From the NCBI GenBank assembly GCA_963752935.1, contig CAVWAL010000005.1, forward strand, positions 62,001-126,000: 64,000 bases of DNA. The letters are read 5' to 3'. The notes under the pieces were generated by a model, which worked only from the letters and a program-made list of their open reading frames with translations, was not told where the DNA came from and searched no databases. This DNA is from RI-153 sp963752935 (GTDB lineage: Bacteria; Chloroflexota; Anaerolineae; Caldilineales; Caldilineaceae). The first letter of the stretch is position 1. Every line of letters begins with the position of its first letter. Below, in pieces: positions 8,179-16,966 of the stretch. The translations under genes were made by a program, and so were the position numbers.

Positions 8179-9291
8179 CTATCCAGTTCGCTGCGACAGT
8201 GACGACTGTTGTTCTTCTCTGGGTTTCCCGTCGGGCACAGCGAAGATCAGACGCCCCGCGTTGGTCTGCAAGACTTTCGTCACCTGCACGGTGATGTCGT
8301 GGCTGAGGAAACGTCGACCGTTTTCAATGACGACCATTGTGCCGTCCTCTAGATAACCCACCCCCTGATTGATCTCTTTGCCCTCTTGAATGACCTTGAT
8401 GCCCAGTTCTTCGCCGGGGAGCACCACCGATTTGACAGCATTGGCCAGTTCATTGATGTTGAGGACGGTCACGCCTTGAAGACGGGCGACCCGGTTCAGG
8501 TTAAAATCGTTAGTCACCACGGCAGCGTTCAGTTCGAGCCCCAAACTGACGAGCTTGTCATCAACCTGACGCGCGTCGCTGGGGTCTTGATCCAAAAAGA
8601 CGATCTTGACCTGTTCGCAGTTGCGCAGACGATCCAACATTTCCAGGCCTCGCCGTCCCCGGTTGCGGCGCAGAACCTCCGGTGAATCGGCAATGTACTG
8701 GAGTTCGTTGAGTACAAAGCGAGGCACGGCCAGGATGGCCCACAAGAAACCAGTCTCGGCGACGTCCGCAATGCGACCGTCGATGATGACACTGGTATCC
8801 AAAAGCATCATCGGTTCGCTGTGATTTTCCGGTCTGGGGCCATCCTCCGCGGCGTTACTACGCCCCGCCCGAAAAAAGGAAAAGATCTCTCTTTGGCGAA
8901 CCATCATCACGGTAACACCTACATAGCCCAGAACAATGGCGCCTACGAAGGGAAGTACCGTGCCAAATGGCGTTGGCAGCAGCGAAAGTGGATAGGCCAG
9001 CAGCGCGGCAATCATCAACCCGATGACCAGGCCTAACGTGGCGGCGACCAATTGTACTGTGGGTACCTGACGTAGGCTAGAACGCATAGCCTTGGCAGGC
9101 TTGAGGGTAATCCAAGGGGCGAGGAAAAAACCGATCACGGTGGCGGCCAATACTGATGGGCCAAGCACCTGCGCTGCTTGCAGCGTCAGGTCCTCGATAC
9201 GCTCGACCCCCACGATGGTACGCCCCGCTTCCCACCCTAGCAGGCCAAATGTGGCCATAACCAGGATCCGGAGTAGCAGCTCCCAGCGCAT
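8179..9291 (-). CDS. Membrane-anchored PIN/TRAM domain protein (YacL-like)
   Basis: 370 residues. The ATG at 9291 is preferred because GGAGG lies 8 nt before it, inside an alternative longer frame. Four hydrophobic segments fill about residues 1-130. A PIN nuclease domain follows with conserved acids in LLDTSVIIDGRIAD, FVLNELQ, DKLVSLG and VVTNDFNL. A C-terminal TRAM RNA-binding domain spans GEELGIKVIQEGKEINQGVGYLEDGT. This is the arrangement of the YacL family, presumed membrane-bound ribonucleases of unknown target. In many Gram-positive genomes it adjoins ispD or cysS; cysS lies just downstream here. Confidence 0.93.
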   Translation of the reverse strand: MRWELLLRILVMATFGLLGWEAGRTIVGVERIEDLTLQAAQVLGPSVLAATVIGFFLAPWITLKPAKAMRSSLRQVPTVQLVAATLGLVIGLMIAALLAYPLSLLPTPFGTVLPFVGAIVLGYVGVTVMMVRQREIFSFFRAGRSNAAEDGPRPENHSEPMMLLDTSVIIDGRIADVAETGFLWAILAVPRFVLNELQYIADSPEVLRRNRGRRGLEMLDRLRNCEQVKIVFLDQDPSDARQVDDKLVSLGLELNAAVVTNDFNLNRVARLQGVTVLNINELANAVKSVVLPGEELGIKVIQEGKEINQGVGYLEDGTMVVIENGRRFLSHDITVQVTKVLQTNAGRLIFAVPDGKPREEQQSSLSQRTG

Positions 9292-9622
9292 AAATGAGTC
9301 CTCCATGATTGAAGAGTAACAATAATATGATCTGCTGCATAAGCGATGAATCCGAGTAGTCTCGCAGTGATAAATTTAAGGTGGTAACTTACTCAGCCAG
9401 TGTAGTTTTCTGTGGTTCAGGGCACCAGATCCAGCCACGCGTCGGGGAGCGATGACAATGGGTCGGCTGGATAGATTGCGACGATGGCGGGAAGTGTTAT
9501 GGCTTGCAGCGAATAGTTTGCCAAATGCATTCTTTAGGCTACCTGGACGTTTGCCAATAATACAGTAAAAGCAACGGGATCGCAATCTATTTTGCAAAAA
9601 ACAGATTGCCGGGGAGACCGCT
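9292..9622. other. Intergenic stretch without a recognised gene
   Basis: About 330 bases between two reverse-strand genes: the glycosyltransferase ending at 9623 and the PIN/TRAM gene starting at 9291. Open frames here show no family-like sequence, and no tRNA cloverleaf or strong terminator was found. Confidence 0.4.
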
Positions 9623-10762
9623 TTAGTAGTGCTCCAAAACGGATCGGTACAGTTCCAAAATACGACGCGCGTTGACATGGGCTGCATAGTGACCGCTGTA
9701 CGCTTGCGCCGCTTGCCCCATTGTGTGGCGGCGCTCAGGATCCTGGGCAAGGCGCAGAATGCGCAGACCAAAGCTCAAATCATTGTTGTAGGCCAGATAG
9801 CCGGTCTGGGCGTCTTTAATCATTTCAGTGACGCCCGGCGACGCAATCCCAACCGACGGCAGCCCTGCAGACGCAGCTTCAATAAATGTCAGCGGATGGA
9901 CTTCGGTAACACTGGCAGAAACAAAAAAATCGGCCAGATTGAGATAATCGACAGTTTCGGTGTACGATACTTGCCCCACAAACGTTACCTTGTGGGCAAT
10001 GTCCAGCGAGTGAACAAGCTGTTTGTACTGGGTGAGGGCCGGCCCTCCTCCGACGAGCAGCAGGTGCAGACGTGGTTCCTCGTCAAAGAGTGCGGCGAAG
10101 ACCGTGATCAACCGATCTATGCTCTTTTCACCGCTCATTCGCCCAATGAAAATGCCGACCACGGCGTCTTCGGGGATCTGCAACTTACTACGGTGGATCA
10201 AACCCGCAGGGTGACGAAATGCATCGAGTTCAATGCCGTTGGGTATCACCACAATTTCCCCGGTGATACCCCACTCGCGCATAATCTCAGCGATCCCCTC
10301 GCTGGGCGCAATCATGACGCGACAGCGCTGGCTGAACAGTTGAAAAAAGGCTTGCAGTGCGGTTTCAGAAACGGCTTCAGGCAGGTGGGGCAAGTACTGT
10401 TGTACATACAAATCGTATCGGGTGTGATTGGTGAAAATGAGCGGCAGATCGTAGCGACGCGAAAAAAACAACCCGAAACTGCCGCTCATAAACGGATGAT
10501 GCACATGAATCACATCCATTTGTTTGAGCAGACTGCGACTGCGTTGATCGACAGAGACACTGAGATGGTACCCCGTATCGGCAATCGGAATCCCAGGAAT
10601 CCGAATCACATTAGCTTCATCTTCCACAATCCGCGAGTTGCCGGGAACAAAGAGCCAGACCTGTTCGCCCAGTTCCTGGAAGCAACGCTTTAGCAACGCA
10701 ACGTGATTCACCACCCCATTGATGACGGGTGTGTAGACATCGGTAAAAAGCGCAATTCGCAT
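9623..10762 (-). CDS. GT4-family glycosyltransferase
   Basis: 379 residues, starting MRIALFTDVYTPVINGVVNHV, the usual N-terminus of GT4 enzymes related to diglucosyldiacylglycerol synthases and phosphatidylinositol mannosyltransferases. The acceptor side has HVHHPFMSG; the C-terminal Rossmann domain has IPNGIELDAFRHP, FIGRMSGEKSIDRLI and the nucleotide-sugar motif EVHPLTFIEAASAGLPSVG with two Glu seven residues apart. It transfers a sugar from a nucleotide donor, plausibly to a membrane lipid, but donor and acceptor are not visible from sequence. It stands as a single gene. Confidence 0.9.
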   Translation of the reverse strand: MRIALFTDVYTPVINGVVNHVALLKRCFQELGEQVWLFVPGNSRIVEDEANVIRIPGIPIADTGYHLSVSVDQRSRSLLKQMDVIHVHHPFMSGSFGLFFSRRYDLPLIFTNHTRYDLYVQQYLPHLPEAVSETALQAFFQLFSQRCRVMIAPSEGIAEIMREWGITGEIVVIPNGIELDAFRHPAGLIHRSKLQIPEDAVVGIFIGRMSGEKSIDRLITVFAALFDEEPRLHLLLVGGGPALTQYKQLVHSLDIAHKVTFVGQVSYTETVDYLNLADFFVSASVTEVHPLTFIEAASAGLPSVGIASPGVTEMIKDAQTGYLAYNNDLSFGLRILRLAQDPERRHTMGQAAQAYSGHYAAHVNARRILELYRSVLEHY

Positions 10763-10887
10763 AAAGTGCCGGCCTCCACAGTTTATAAAAGGATGACCGC
10801 CCCTGGAGAGCGGTCATGCCGTAACCCATCAGTTGAAACGCACGGTGTGGCTCGTGTATCAGTATACTATCTAGATCAAGATTCGGG

Positions 10888-11298
10888 TTACCCTGGGGTA
10901 AAACTAGGCGGATCACTGGCAGGGAAAGATTCAACCATCGCCTCATCCACCTCGTCCTGAATCGCCTTCGATCGCGAAGGTGAGTCCTCGTCCTGAGTGA
11001 GTGCCCTGCTGTCAAACGCAGCGGCAAAGTCCGACCAGGCGGTTGCCGGGAGCACTTCGGTCATAACATGGCCAAAAGAACGCACGATCATCGCCACTTT
11101 GGACGCAGTCTCGTTATCTGGCGCGCGGAATAAATCGAGAACATCAAACCGCCCCAGCAACACATAGCTATCCAGCCACTCTACGCTGGAACATTCTGCA
11201 CGTACGCTACGCTTGACCAGTGCATCAAGGTCGACGATCTCCGGCGGATCGACAATGGCGTCAGAACTGAAACGAGAAAGCAAAACGTAGGTAGGCAT
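10888..11298 (-). CDS. GYD-domain protein with SFPASDPP tail
   Basis: 136 residues. The ATG at 11298 has AAGGAG at 7 nt. The first two-thirds resemble the GYD family of dimeric alpha-beta barrel proteins (MPTYVLLSRFSSDAI, SYVLLGRFDVLDLFRAPDNETASKVAMIV). A hydrophilic linker (about 95-110) leads to an acidic C-terminal motif DEAMVESFPASDPPSFTPG. A similar SFPASDPP segment occurs, from memory, in a range of unrelated small bacterial proteins. The function of both parts is unknown. No partner gene is obvious; a divergent 2H phosphoesterase gene begins 255 nt away. Confidence 0.75.
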   Translation of the reverse strand: MPTYVLLSRFSSDAIVDPPEIVDLDALVKRSVRAECSSVEWLDSYVLLGRFDVLDLFRAPDNETASKVAMIVRSFGHVMTEVLPATAWSDFAAAFDSRALTQDEDSPSRSKAIQDEVDEAMVESFPASDPPSFTPG

Positions 11299-11553
11299 CA
11301 ACCACTCCTTTTCTTAACTCACAGCTTCAGTACAACTTGATCCGGCACGCGTTGATCACTCACGCCATTTTTTCGCACTCATAATTTGCGTTAGGGCAGA
11401 GATCGGGCGAAGATCCATTTGCCAACCGTCCCGGCTTGATATCGACCCGGCGTCAATACGCCTCGGGGTCATGAGTCAAGCCGAACCAGGTGCAAAGCCC
11501 ACAGCAAGCAAACTATATCACAACTTACGAAATCCAAAAACGGAGGAAATTTC

Positions 11554-12252
11554 ATGCCCCGCTACGGTGTTTACCTCATTCCGGCCGTCGAAAATCCGCT
11601 GTTTCAATTGGGCAGCGCCTTCCTCGGTTACAACATCTGGACACAAGAACACTCGACGCCCTTAATGGCGAAGGTGCTAGGCGAAGAAACTGTGCGTGCC
11701 TGGATTGGCAAAGCCAAACACTTCAGCTTCCACGTCACCATTGCCGATTGTCTAGAGTATCGAGCCGAGGATGTGGCCGAGATTCACGCCCGCTTGCAGT
11801 GGATCGCAGAACGCACCGAACCCTTTCGTCTGGTCAACGGGCGCTTTTTCACCGAGTTTCATGCATCGCCCACTGCCTTTACCCTGACTTATGAATCACC
11901 CGACCGGGCTCTACAGGAAGTGCATCGCCTCGTCGTCACGCTGATCAGCGTGCTCCACGACTCGTCACCCTACTTCGGTCATCTACTGGATCGACTCGAA
12001 GATCCATATCGGCGCAATTTGTTGCGCTACGGCGCGCCCTCGGTGTTGGATCAGTTTTGGCCGCACTGGTCATTGGCCACCAACGTCCCCGATCAAGCGG
12101 CCTGGGATCGTCTGCGCGAGGAGACAGTACGCGAAACCGCGCTGTTGACAACGCCCGACACGCAATCGCTCACCGTCGATTCTATCCAATTAGTCGAGCT
12201 ACAGGAAGATGGATTCTACACAATAGCAGCCTCTTATCCCTTCCAAAGATAA
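11554..12252 (+). CDS. 2H phosphoesterase-like protein (DUF1045 type)
   Basis: 232 residues with GGAGG placed well before the ATG. Two H-x-T/S motifs, HVTIAD (about 60-65) and HWSLAT (about 168-173), sit in the spacing expected for the 2H phosphoesterase superfamily, and the N-terminus MPRYGVYLIPAVENPLFQLGSAFLGYN resembles DUF1045 proteins. Relatives are often encoded with C-P lyase phosphonate genes, but none are present here, so a different cyclic or nucleotide phosphodiester substrate is likely. It converges on the GDPD gene across a strong shared terminator. Confidence 0.82.
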   Translation: MPRYGVYLIPAVENPLFQLGSAFLGYNIWTQEHSTPLMAKVLGEETVRAWIGKAKHFSFHVTIADCLEYRAEDVAEIHARLQWIAERTEPFRLVNGRFFTEFHASPTAFTLTYESPDRALQEVHRLVVTLISVLHDSSPYFGHLLDRLEDPYRRNLLRYGAPSVLDQFWPHWSLATNVPDQAAWDRLREETVRETALLTTPDTQSLTVDSIQLVELQEDGFYTIAASYPFQR

Positions 12253-12272
12253 TCCCCCACCGACTGAAAAAT

Positions 12273-12310
12273 GGGCAGGGTTTCGATTCGTGGAATCTGA
12301 AACCCTGCCC
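12273..12310. terminator. Bidirectional terminator between convergent genes
   Basis: GGGCAGGGTTTC (12273-12284) pairs perfectly with GAAACCCTGCCC (12299-12310), and GATTC/GAATC extends the stem inward apart from one bulged T. It lies between the forward 2H gene and the reverse GDPD gene and can serve both. Confidence 0.85.
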
Positions 12311-12379
12311 ATTCGTCATATTCATCATGCTTTGTTCACCCGCAAACGACGCCCTTCTGCAGACCCCGACAGATCGCGG

Positions 12380-13447
12380 TCAGTCTTTCTCCAGTGCCAA
12401 CAGAAGATCCGGGCGATCGGTGATCAGGCCATCGACACCCATTGAGATGAGACGCTGCATTTGCTCGGGCTCGTTGATCGTCCACGGGATGACTTTAACG
12501 CCGTGAGCGTGGGCCTGAGCCAGCAGCGTGGGCGTCACCAGATCGGCGCGCGGCGAGAGGACGGTGCTTCCCTGAGAGGCTAATGCAGAAACAGAGGGTG
12601 ACTCCGTCACCAGGGCAGACAGACGCACCTGTGGCTCAATCTGCCGGATCGCCCACAGGGAACGGTGATCAAAACTCTGGATCGTGATGCGGCTGCTGAC
12701 TCTGTGCGCGTGGATTTGATCGACGATGGCGCGTTCAAAGAAGCCCGGAGATTGACCGTCAAAATCGTCGCCGATGGCAGCGGGATCGTCTGGATTGCGC
12801 TTTGTCTCCAAATTGAACCGCACGATCCGGGCGTTCTGGCGCTGTGCCAGTCCCTTATCTGGATCGCGGGCATAATCGGCTACGAACTGAAACAGTTGAT
12901 CGAGGCTGACAATGCGGAAATCATCACCTGCCAGGGCGGTGGGTTGGTCATTCTGCTCGGGGAAGGCGCGGGAATCGGGGTTGCGATCGCAACGGTACTC
13001 TTGAAGTTGAGCAAAGGTGAGCCGCCGGATCAACAGCTCTTCCCTGGGTGCCCGTGAAGGATCCGGCGCAGTGGGCGCCGAAAGAGCGGAATCCAGGCGA
13101 CACTTGGTGGCCTCCACAACGTCGTCATGCCAGACCACTACCACGTCGTCCGCGCTCAGGTGCAGATCCAATTCCAGGGTGTCGACACCGAGATCGAGGG
13201 CTGTCTCGAATCCAGGCAGGGTATTTTCAGGCTTGAGTCCACGCGCGCCTCGGTGCCCTTGCACATCAAAGTTCGCCAGCGGGTAGACTACCATCTCGCC
13301 CGAGGCATCCGACGTTGTGGGCGAGGCAATCTCCACAGGCGAAAGCGTGGGCGCGTTCAACGGCGCATTAAAAACCGCCACTTTGACGGCAATAACCAAC
13401 AAAATCGACGTAAAGGAAACACGAACGAGAGTCCACCGGTTAAACAT
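12380..13447 (-). CDS. Glycerophosphodiester phosphodiesterase family protein
   Basis: 355 residues. A hydrophobic anchor or signal covers about residues 8-30. The GDPD barrel starts at QGHRGARGLKPENTLPGF with the catalytic His-Arg and Glu, followed by metal ligands in LELDLHLSADD and catalytic VVVWHDD. It ends with PWTINEPEQMQRLISMGVDGLITDRPD, typical of the family. It hydrolyses glycerophosphodiesters to glycerol 3-phosphate and an alcohol, outside the membrane if the anchor is exported. A DUF3054 gene lies upstream on the same strand with a 51-nt gap. Confidence 0.93.
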   Translation of the reverse strand: MFNRWTLVRVSFTSILLVIAVKVAVFNAPLNAPTLSPVEIASPTTSDASGEMVVYPLANFDVQGHRGARGLKPENTLPGFETALDLGVDTLELDLHLSADDVVVVWHDDVVEATKCRLDSALSAPTAPDPSRAPREELLIRRLTFAQLQEYRCDRNPDSRAFPEQNDQPTALAGDDFRIVSLDQLFQFVADYARDPDKGLAQRQNARIVRFNLETKRNPDDPAAIGDDFDGQSPGFFERAIVDQIHAHRVSSRITIQSFDHRSLWAIRQIEPQVRLSALVTESPSVSALASQGSTVLSPRADLVTPTLLAQAHAHGVKVIPWTINEPEQMQRLISMGVDGLITDRPDLLLALEKD

Positions 13448-13498
13448 ACGATTTGGCTGTCCTACGCAGAGATGAAACCACGAAAGAGGGCAGTAGAT

Positions 13499-13924
13499 TC
13501 AGGAAGGCCGATTGTACCACCAAAGGTAAACGGCTCGCCAGCCCAAAAGGAATAGGCCGGTGAAGGCGACCGACGTCAGGGCGAAGGGCATCGTGACATT
13601 GTCCTGAAACAGCAACGCACGCAGCGCAAAGGCGAGCAGATCCCCCACGATCCAGGCGACGGCGGCGCGCGCCATCAACGATCCTGGCGATGTCAACAGA
13701 TCGGCGCGGTAGGCCCCCACAGGGATAGCGACGACAAACCAGCCGATCAAGAAGGGGGTGACAATGCGCGCCACGTTGAGCAGCCAATCACTGGTGAAGC
13801 CATGACTGAGCCGGCCAATGATCACAAAGATCAACAATGCCAGTACATCACCGATCAAAAGCGCCAGCGGCCACGAAAAGAGCCGCCGGCCGGGTTTTAC
13901 AGGATGATTTGAGGCAGATTGCAT
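13499..13924 (-). CDS. DUF3054 membrane protein
   Basis: 141 residues from the ATG at 13924, which follows GAGGACCT. Four hydrophobic segments span about 18-38, 52-72, 86-105 and 112-130. The sequence GDVLALLIFVIIGRLSHG and the tail LGWRAVYLW match what I recall of DUF3054, a family of four-helix membrane proteins of unknown role. The downstream gene is the GDPD; no functional link can be asserted. Confidence 0.8.
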   Translation of the reverse strand: MQSASNHPVKPGRRLFSWPLALLIGDVLALLIFVIIGRLSHGFTSDWLLNVARIVTPFLIGWFVVAIPVGAYRADLLTSPGSLMARAAVAWIVGDLLAFALRALLFQDNVTMPFALTSVAFTGLFLLGWRAVYLWWYNRPS

Positions 13925-14146
13925 AGGTCCTCGCAAAAGAAACAATGGGCACAAATACGAACGCTAGTTGGAGTATAGCGAAGTCGGATCGAGATGCCAA
14001 ATGGCGGAAGCGAGAACAACAGCACGATGTGCAGTTCAATCTGCTCGTGGCTGCCTCTACCCTGGTGACAATCCCTGGATCGTGATCTTCCTGCTTTTCC
14101 GGCGGACCTTTGTGGAGGGGGCACCGTTGGGGAGTGTAAAGTAGGG

Positions 14147-15214
14147 TTACTCTTTGGCGATCAACCAGATCTGTGCGACCGGCAAGGAGAGGCCGACGCG
14201 CTGACCAGGACGCAGGTCACAGTCTGGGCCGGTGAGGATGCGCCAGAGTACGCCGTCATTGCGGTCGCCAATGCGGTCGCCAATGCGGACGAACAGTTCG
14301 GTGTTGATGCCCTGATAGATCGATTCGATCACGTCTGCGCAGACGTGATTCTCACAGCTCTGGCTGTCGCCCGCCAGTCGGATCGCTTCGGGGCGCACGG
14401 TGACCAGCACTTCGCCGTCTTTGCCGGGCAAAGAGGGATCGATGTGCAGCACACCTGCCGCCGTCTCCACCCGATCCCCGCGGCGGCTGCCGGGTAGGAA
14501 GTTGTCGCAGCCGAAGAAACGGGCCGTGGCGACGTTCACCGGGCGGCGGAAGAAGTCGCGGGGCGGAGCATACTGCTGCAAGTTGCCGCCAAAGAGCAGC
14601 GCAATCCAGTCGGCCACGATCACGGCTTCGCTCTGATCATGGGTGACGAAAAGGGTGGTGATGCCAAGTTCGTCGTGTACACGGCGGATGAGCAGACGCA
14701 TTTCCTGACGCAGGTTGGCATCCAGGTTGCTCAGTGGTTCGTCGAGCAGCAGCACGCGCGGGCCCACCACCAGTGCCCGCGCCAGCGCCACCCGCTGCGC
14801 TTGCCCGCCCGAAAGCTGATCGGGGCGACGCTGTTCAAAGCCGACCAGGTCGACGCGCTCCAGCATTTCGCCGACTTTGCGCTGTATGCTGGATCGGCCT
14901 TCGCCGCGCATGCGCAGGCCGAAACCGACGTTCTCGGCCACCGTCATGTGTGGGAAGAGGCGATGATTTTGGAACATCATCACGGCGCCGCGCCGCTCGG
15001 CCGGGACGGCGGTCATCGGCCGACCGTCGAAGAGAATTTCTCCGCTGGTTGGCGCCAACAGACCGGCGATCATGCGCAGCGACGTACTCTTGCCACAGCC
15101 AGAAGGGCCGAGCAACGCCACCAGTGCGCCTGATGGGACGTCGAGCGAGAGCGCGTTGACGGCAGTATCCGCACCATAGCGGCGAGTCAAGCGGTCAAGT
15201 ACAACTTCGGTCAT
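14147..15214 (-). CDS. ABC transporter ATP-binding protein (YnjD/PotA-like)
   Basis: 355 residues; the ATG overlaps the permease stop as ATGA. Walker A is GPSGCGKST, the Q-loop FQNH, signature LSGGQAQRVALARAL, Walker B VLLLDEPLSNLD and the switch His in FVTHDQ. A TOBE-type C-terminal domain follows (about 245-355), containing a short duplication RIGDRIGDR. It powers uptake by the two permeases encoded just upstream. It belongs to the spermidine/iron/thiamine-type importer group; the substrate is not evident, though the substrate-binding protein resembles E. coli YnjB. Confidence 0.94.
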   Translation of the reverse strand: MTEVVLDRLTRRYGADTAVNALSLDVPSGALVALLGPSGCGKSTSLRMIAGLLAPTSGEILFDGRPMTAVPAERRGAVMMFQNHRLFPHMTVAENVGFGLRMRGEGRSSIQRKVGEMLERVDLVGFEQRRPDQLSGGQAQRVALARALVVGPRVLLLDEPLSNLDANLRQEMRLLIRRVHDELGITTLFVTHDQSEAVIVADWIALLFGGNLQQYAPPRDFFRRPVNVATARFFGCDNFLPGSRRGDRVETAAGVLHIDPSLPGKDGEVLVTVRPEAIRLAGDSQSCENHVCADVIESIYQGINTELFVRIGDRIGDRNDGVLWRILTGPDCDLRPGQRVGLSLPVAQIWLIAKE

Positions 15215-16014
15215 ACGCGGTTGAATCCCCCCAGAGCGGCGGTGCCGCTGTCGAGCACGGTCGATGTGATCCAGATGACGAGAATGGCCGGCGCAATGAA
15301 GACGAGGCTCAGGGCGGCGGCGGCTGACTGATTCGCCCCCGAAATAAAAGGGAAGAGCACCAGCGGCAGCGTCAGCACCTGTCCGCCGCCGATGAGCAGG
15401 GTGGTGATGTACTGGCTCCACGACACCAGGAAGGTGAAGAGCGAGGCCACCATCAGCCCCGGTGCAATGAGGGGCAGCATCACGAAGAGAATCGTGCGCC
15501 ACGGTCCTGCGCCGAGGGTGCGCGCGGCCTCGTTGATTTCCTCACTGTAGTTGGCGAAGACACCGGCCATCACCAGCACAAAATAGGGCAAGGCGGGGAT
15601 GAGATGCACCAACGCTACGCCGATCCAGGAATCGGCCAGCCCATAGCGGATGAAAAAGATGTGCAGCCCCATGACCACGGTCAAGGTGGGCACGATCAAC
15701 GGCGCCAGAATCAACCACTCGATCAGGCGCTTCCCCGCCAATTGGTGTTTGGCCAGCGCCCAGGCGGCGGGCGCGCCCACCAACGCCGCCAGCACGGTCA
15801 CCAGCAGAGCCAGCCCCAGGCTTGTCGCCAACGCCTCGGCGATCCGCGACGAGGGTGAAAACACATAGGTCCAGGCAGCCAGACTCCAGCGCTGCGGCCA
15901 CAGATTGGGGAAAAGCCACTGCTGCGCAAACGACCACACCAGCAGCGGCAGCAACGGTCCTGCTACACCGATGACAATGCCGATGGCGACACCCCAGCGT
16001 AACACCCGTTTCAT
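15211..16014 (-). CDS. ABC transporter permease 2
   Basis: 267 residues with six predicted membrane helices. The cytoplasmic EAA loop reads NEAARTLGAGPWRTILFVMLPLIAPGL and contacts the ATPase. The ATG overlaps the preceding permease stop (ATGA) and its own stop overlaps the ATPase ATG, so the three genes are translationally coupled. It forms the channel together with permease 1. Confidence 0.93.
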   Translation of the reverse strand: MKRVLRWGVAIGIVIGVAGPLLPLLVWSFAQQWLFPNLWPQRWSLAAWTYVFSPSSRIAEALATSLGLALLVTVLAALVGAPAAWALAKHQLAGKRLIEWLILAPLIVPTLTVVMGLHIFFIRYGLADSWIGVALVHLIPALPYFVLVMAGVFANYSEEINEAARTLGAGPWRTILFVMLPLIAPGLMVASLFTFLVSWSQYITTLLIGGGQVLTLPLVLFPFISGANQSAAAALSLVFIAPAILVIWITSTVLDSGTAALGGFNRV

Positions 16015-16865
16015 TGTGTTCTCCCTGCGATTCGCCGGTAGATTGCCATCAGCCCGATGACAACCAGCGTGATCACAACACCCATCGCCATGGCCTCCGG
16101 CCGCCGCGTCAAATCGGGATCGATGTAGGCGCGGTAGGCCGTTACCGGCAGCGTGTTAGGATAGCGCACCCCCAACAACAGGGGAATCTCGAAACTGCCG
16201 AAGAGGAAGGCGAAGACAATAATCGACGTGGAGACGATGCCCGGCGTTACCAGCGGCAAGAGGACATAGCGGAAGCGCTGCCACGGACTCGCCCCCAACG
16301 TCTGCGCCGCCTCTTCAAAGTCCACGCCGGCACTGCGTAACACCGCCAGCACCACCAGCCCGATGAAGGGCACTTCCTTCCAGGTGTAGACCAAAATCGC
16401 GCCGATGTAGCTGCGGTCGAAGACCAGGGCCGGGAAGTCGCCGGGGCGATCCAGCAGATTGGCGGCATAGAGGACGCGCGCCGCCAGTCCACTCTGGGTG
16501 AGCAGCATCACGATCCCGGCAGCGGCGACCAGATGGGGCACGGGCAACGGCAGTTGGAAGATCGTTGTTAGCCGACGCCGCCCGGCGAAGGAGCGGCGCA
16601 AGACCATCGCCGCCGCCACCGCCAGGACGGTAGCCAGCACTGTACTCGTCACCGCCATGTAGAGCGTAAGGCCGAGCGAGATATAGAAATCACGTCCTGT
16701 CAACAGCGCGATGTAGTAATCGAAGGTCCATGTGCGCAGGCCGATAACCGGCAGATAGCCCAGACTTTGCACGATCCCCACGGCGACGCCGCCTAGAAAG
16801 AGAACGCCGATGATGAGGAGGGTGGGGGCTAACAACAGGTAGGGAAGTAGACGATGTGTTTGCAT
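16011..16865 (-). CDS. ABC transporter permease 1
   Basis: 284 residues. The start at ATG 16865 (MQTHRLLPYLLLAP) is chosen because codons further upstream translate the ATGATGGG repeat. Six helices are apparent and the EAA loop is EEAAQTLGASPWQRFRYVLLPLVTPGI. No convincing Shine-Dalgarno sequence precedes the ATG. It pairs with permease 2 as the membrane part of the importer. Confidence 0.92.
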   Translation of the reverse strand: MQTHRLLPYLLLAPTLLIIGVLFLGGVAVGIVQSLGYLPVIGLRTWTFDYYIALLTGRDFYISLGLTLYMAVTSTVLATVLAVAAAMVLRRSFAGRRRLTTIFQLPLPVPHLVAAAGIVMLLTQSGLAARVLYAANLLDRPGDFPALVFDRSYIGAILVYTWKEVPFIGLVVLAVLRSAGVDFEEAAQTLGASPWQRFRYVLLPLVTPGIVSTSIIVFAFLFGSFEIPLLLGVRYPNTLPVTAYRAYIDPDLTRRPEAMAMGVVITLVVIGLMAIYRRIAGRTQ

Positions 16866-16867
16866 GA

Positions 16868-16954
16868 GATGATGAAATGGGAATGAGATGATGGGATGAT
16901 GGGATGATGAGAAGATGGCGTTGACGTCCATCATCTCATCATCCCATCATCTCT
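16868..16954. repeat. ATGATGGG-type inverted repeat between binding protein and permease genes
   Basis: The gap holds GATGATGGGATGATGGGATG on one side and CATCTCATCATCCCATCATC on the other, separated by GCGTTGACGT, which can fold into a long hairpin. A related element occurs at 60.48-60.55 kb. It may lower expression of the permeases relative to the binding protein. Confidence 0.7.
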
Positions 16955-16966
16955 GTTCTCTCACTA

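Noticed and set aside
9376..9771. Reverse open frame overlapping the end of the GT4 gene
   Set aside because: No recognisable protein features; it overlaps the GT4 coding sequence in another frame.
12273..12310. tRNA-like arm (GGTTTCGATTC resembling a T-loop)
   Set aside because: The segment is fully explained as a symmetrical terminator hairpin; no other tRNA arms are present.
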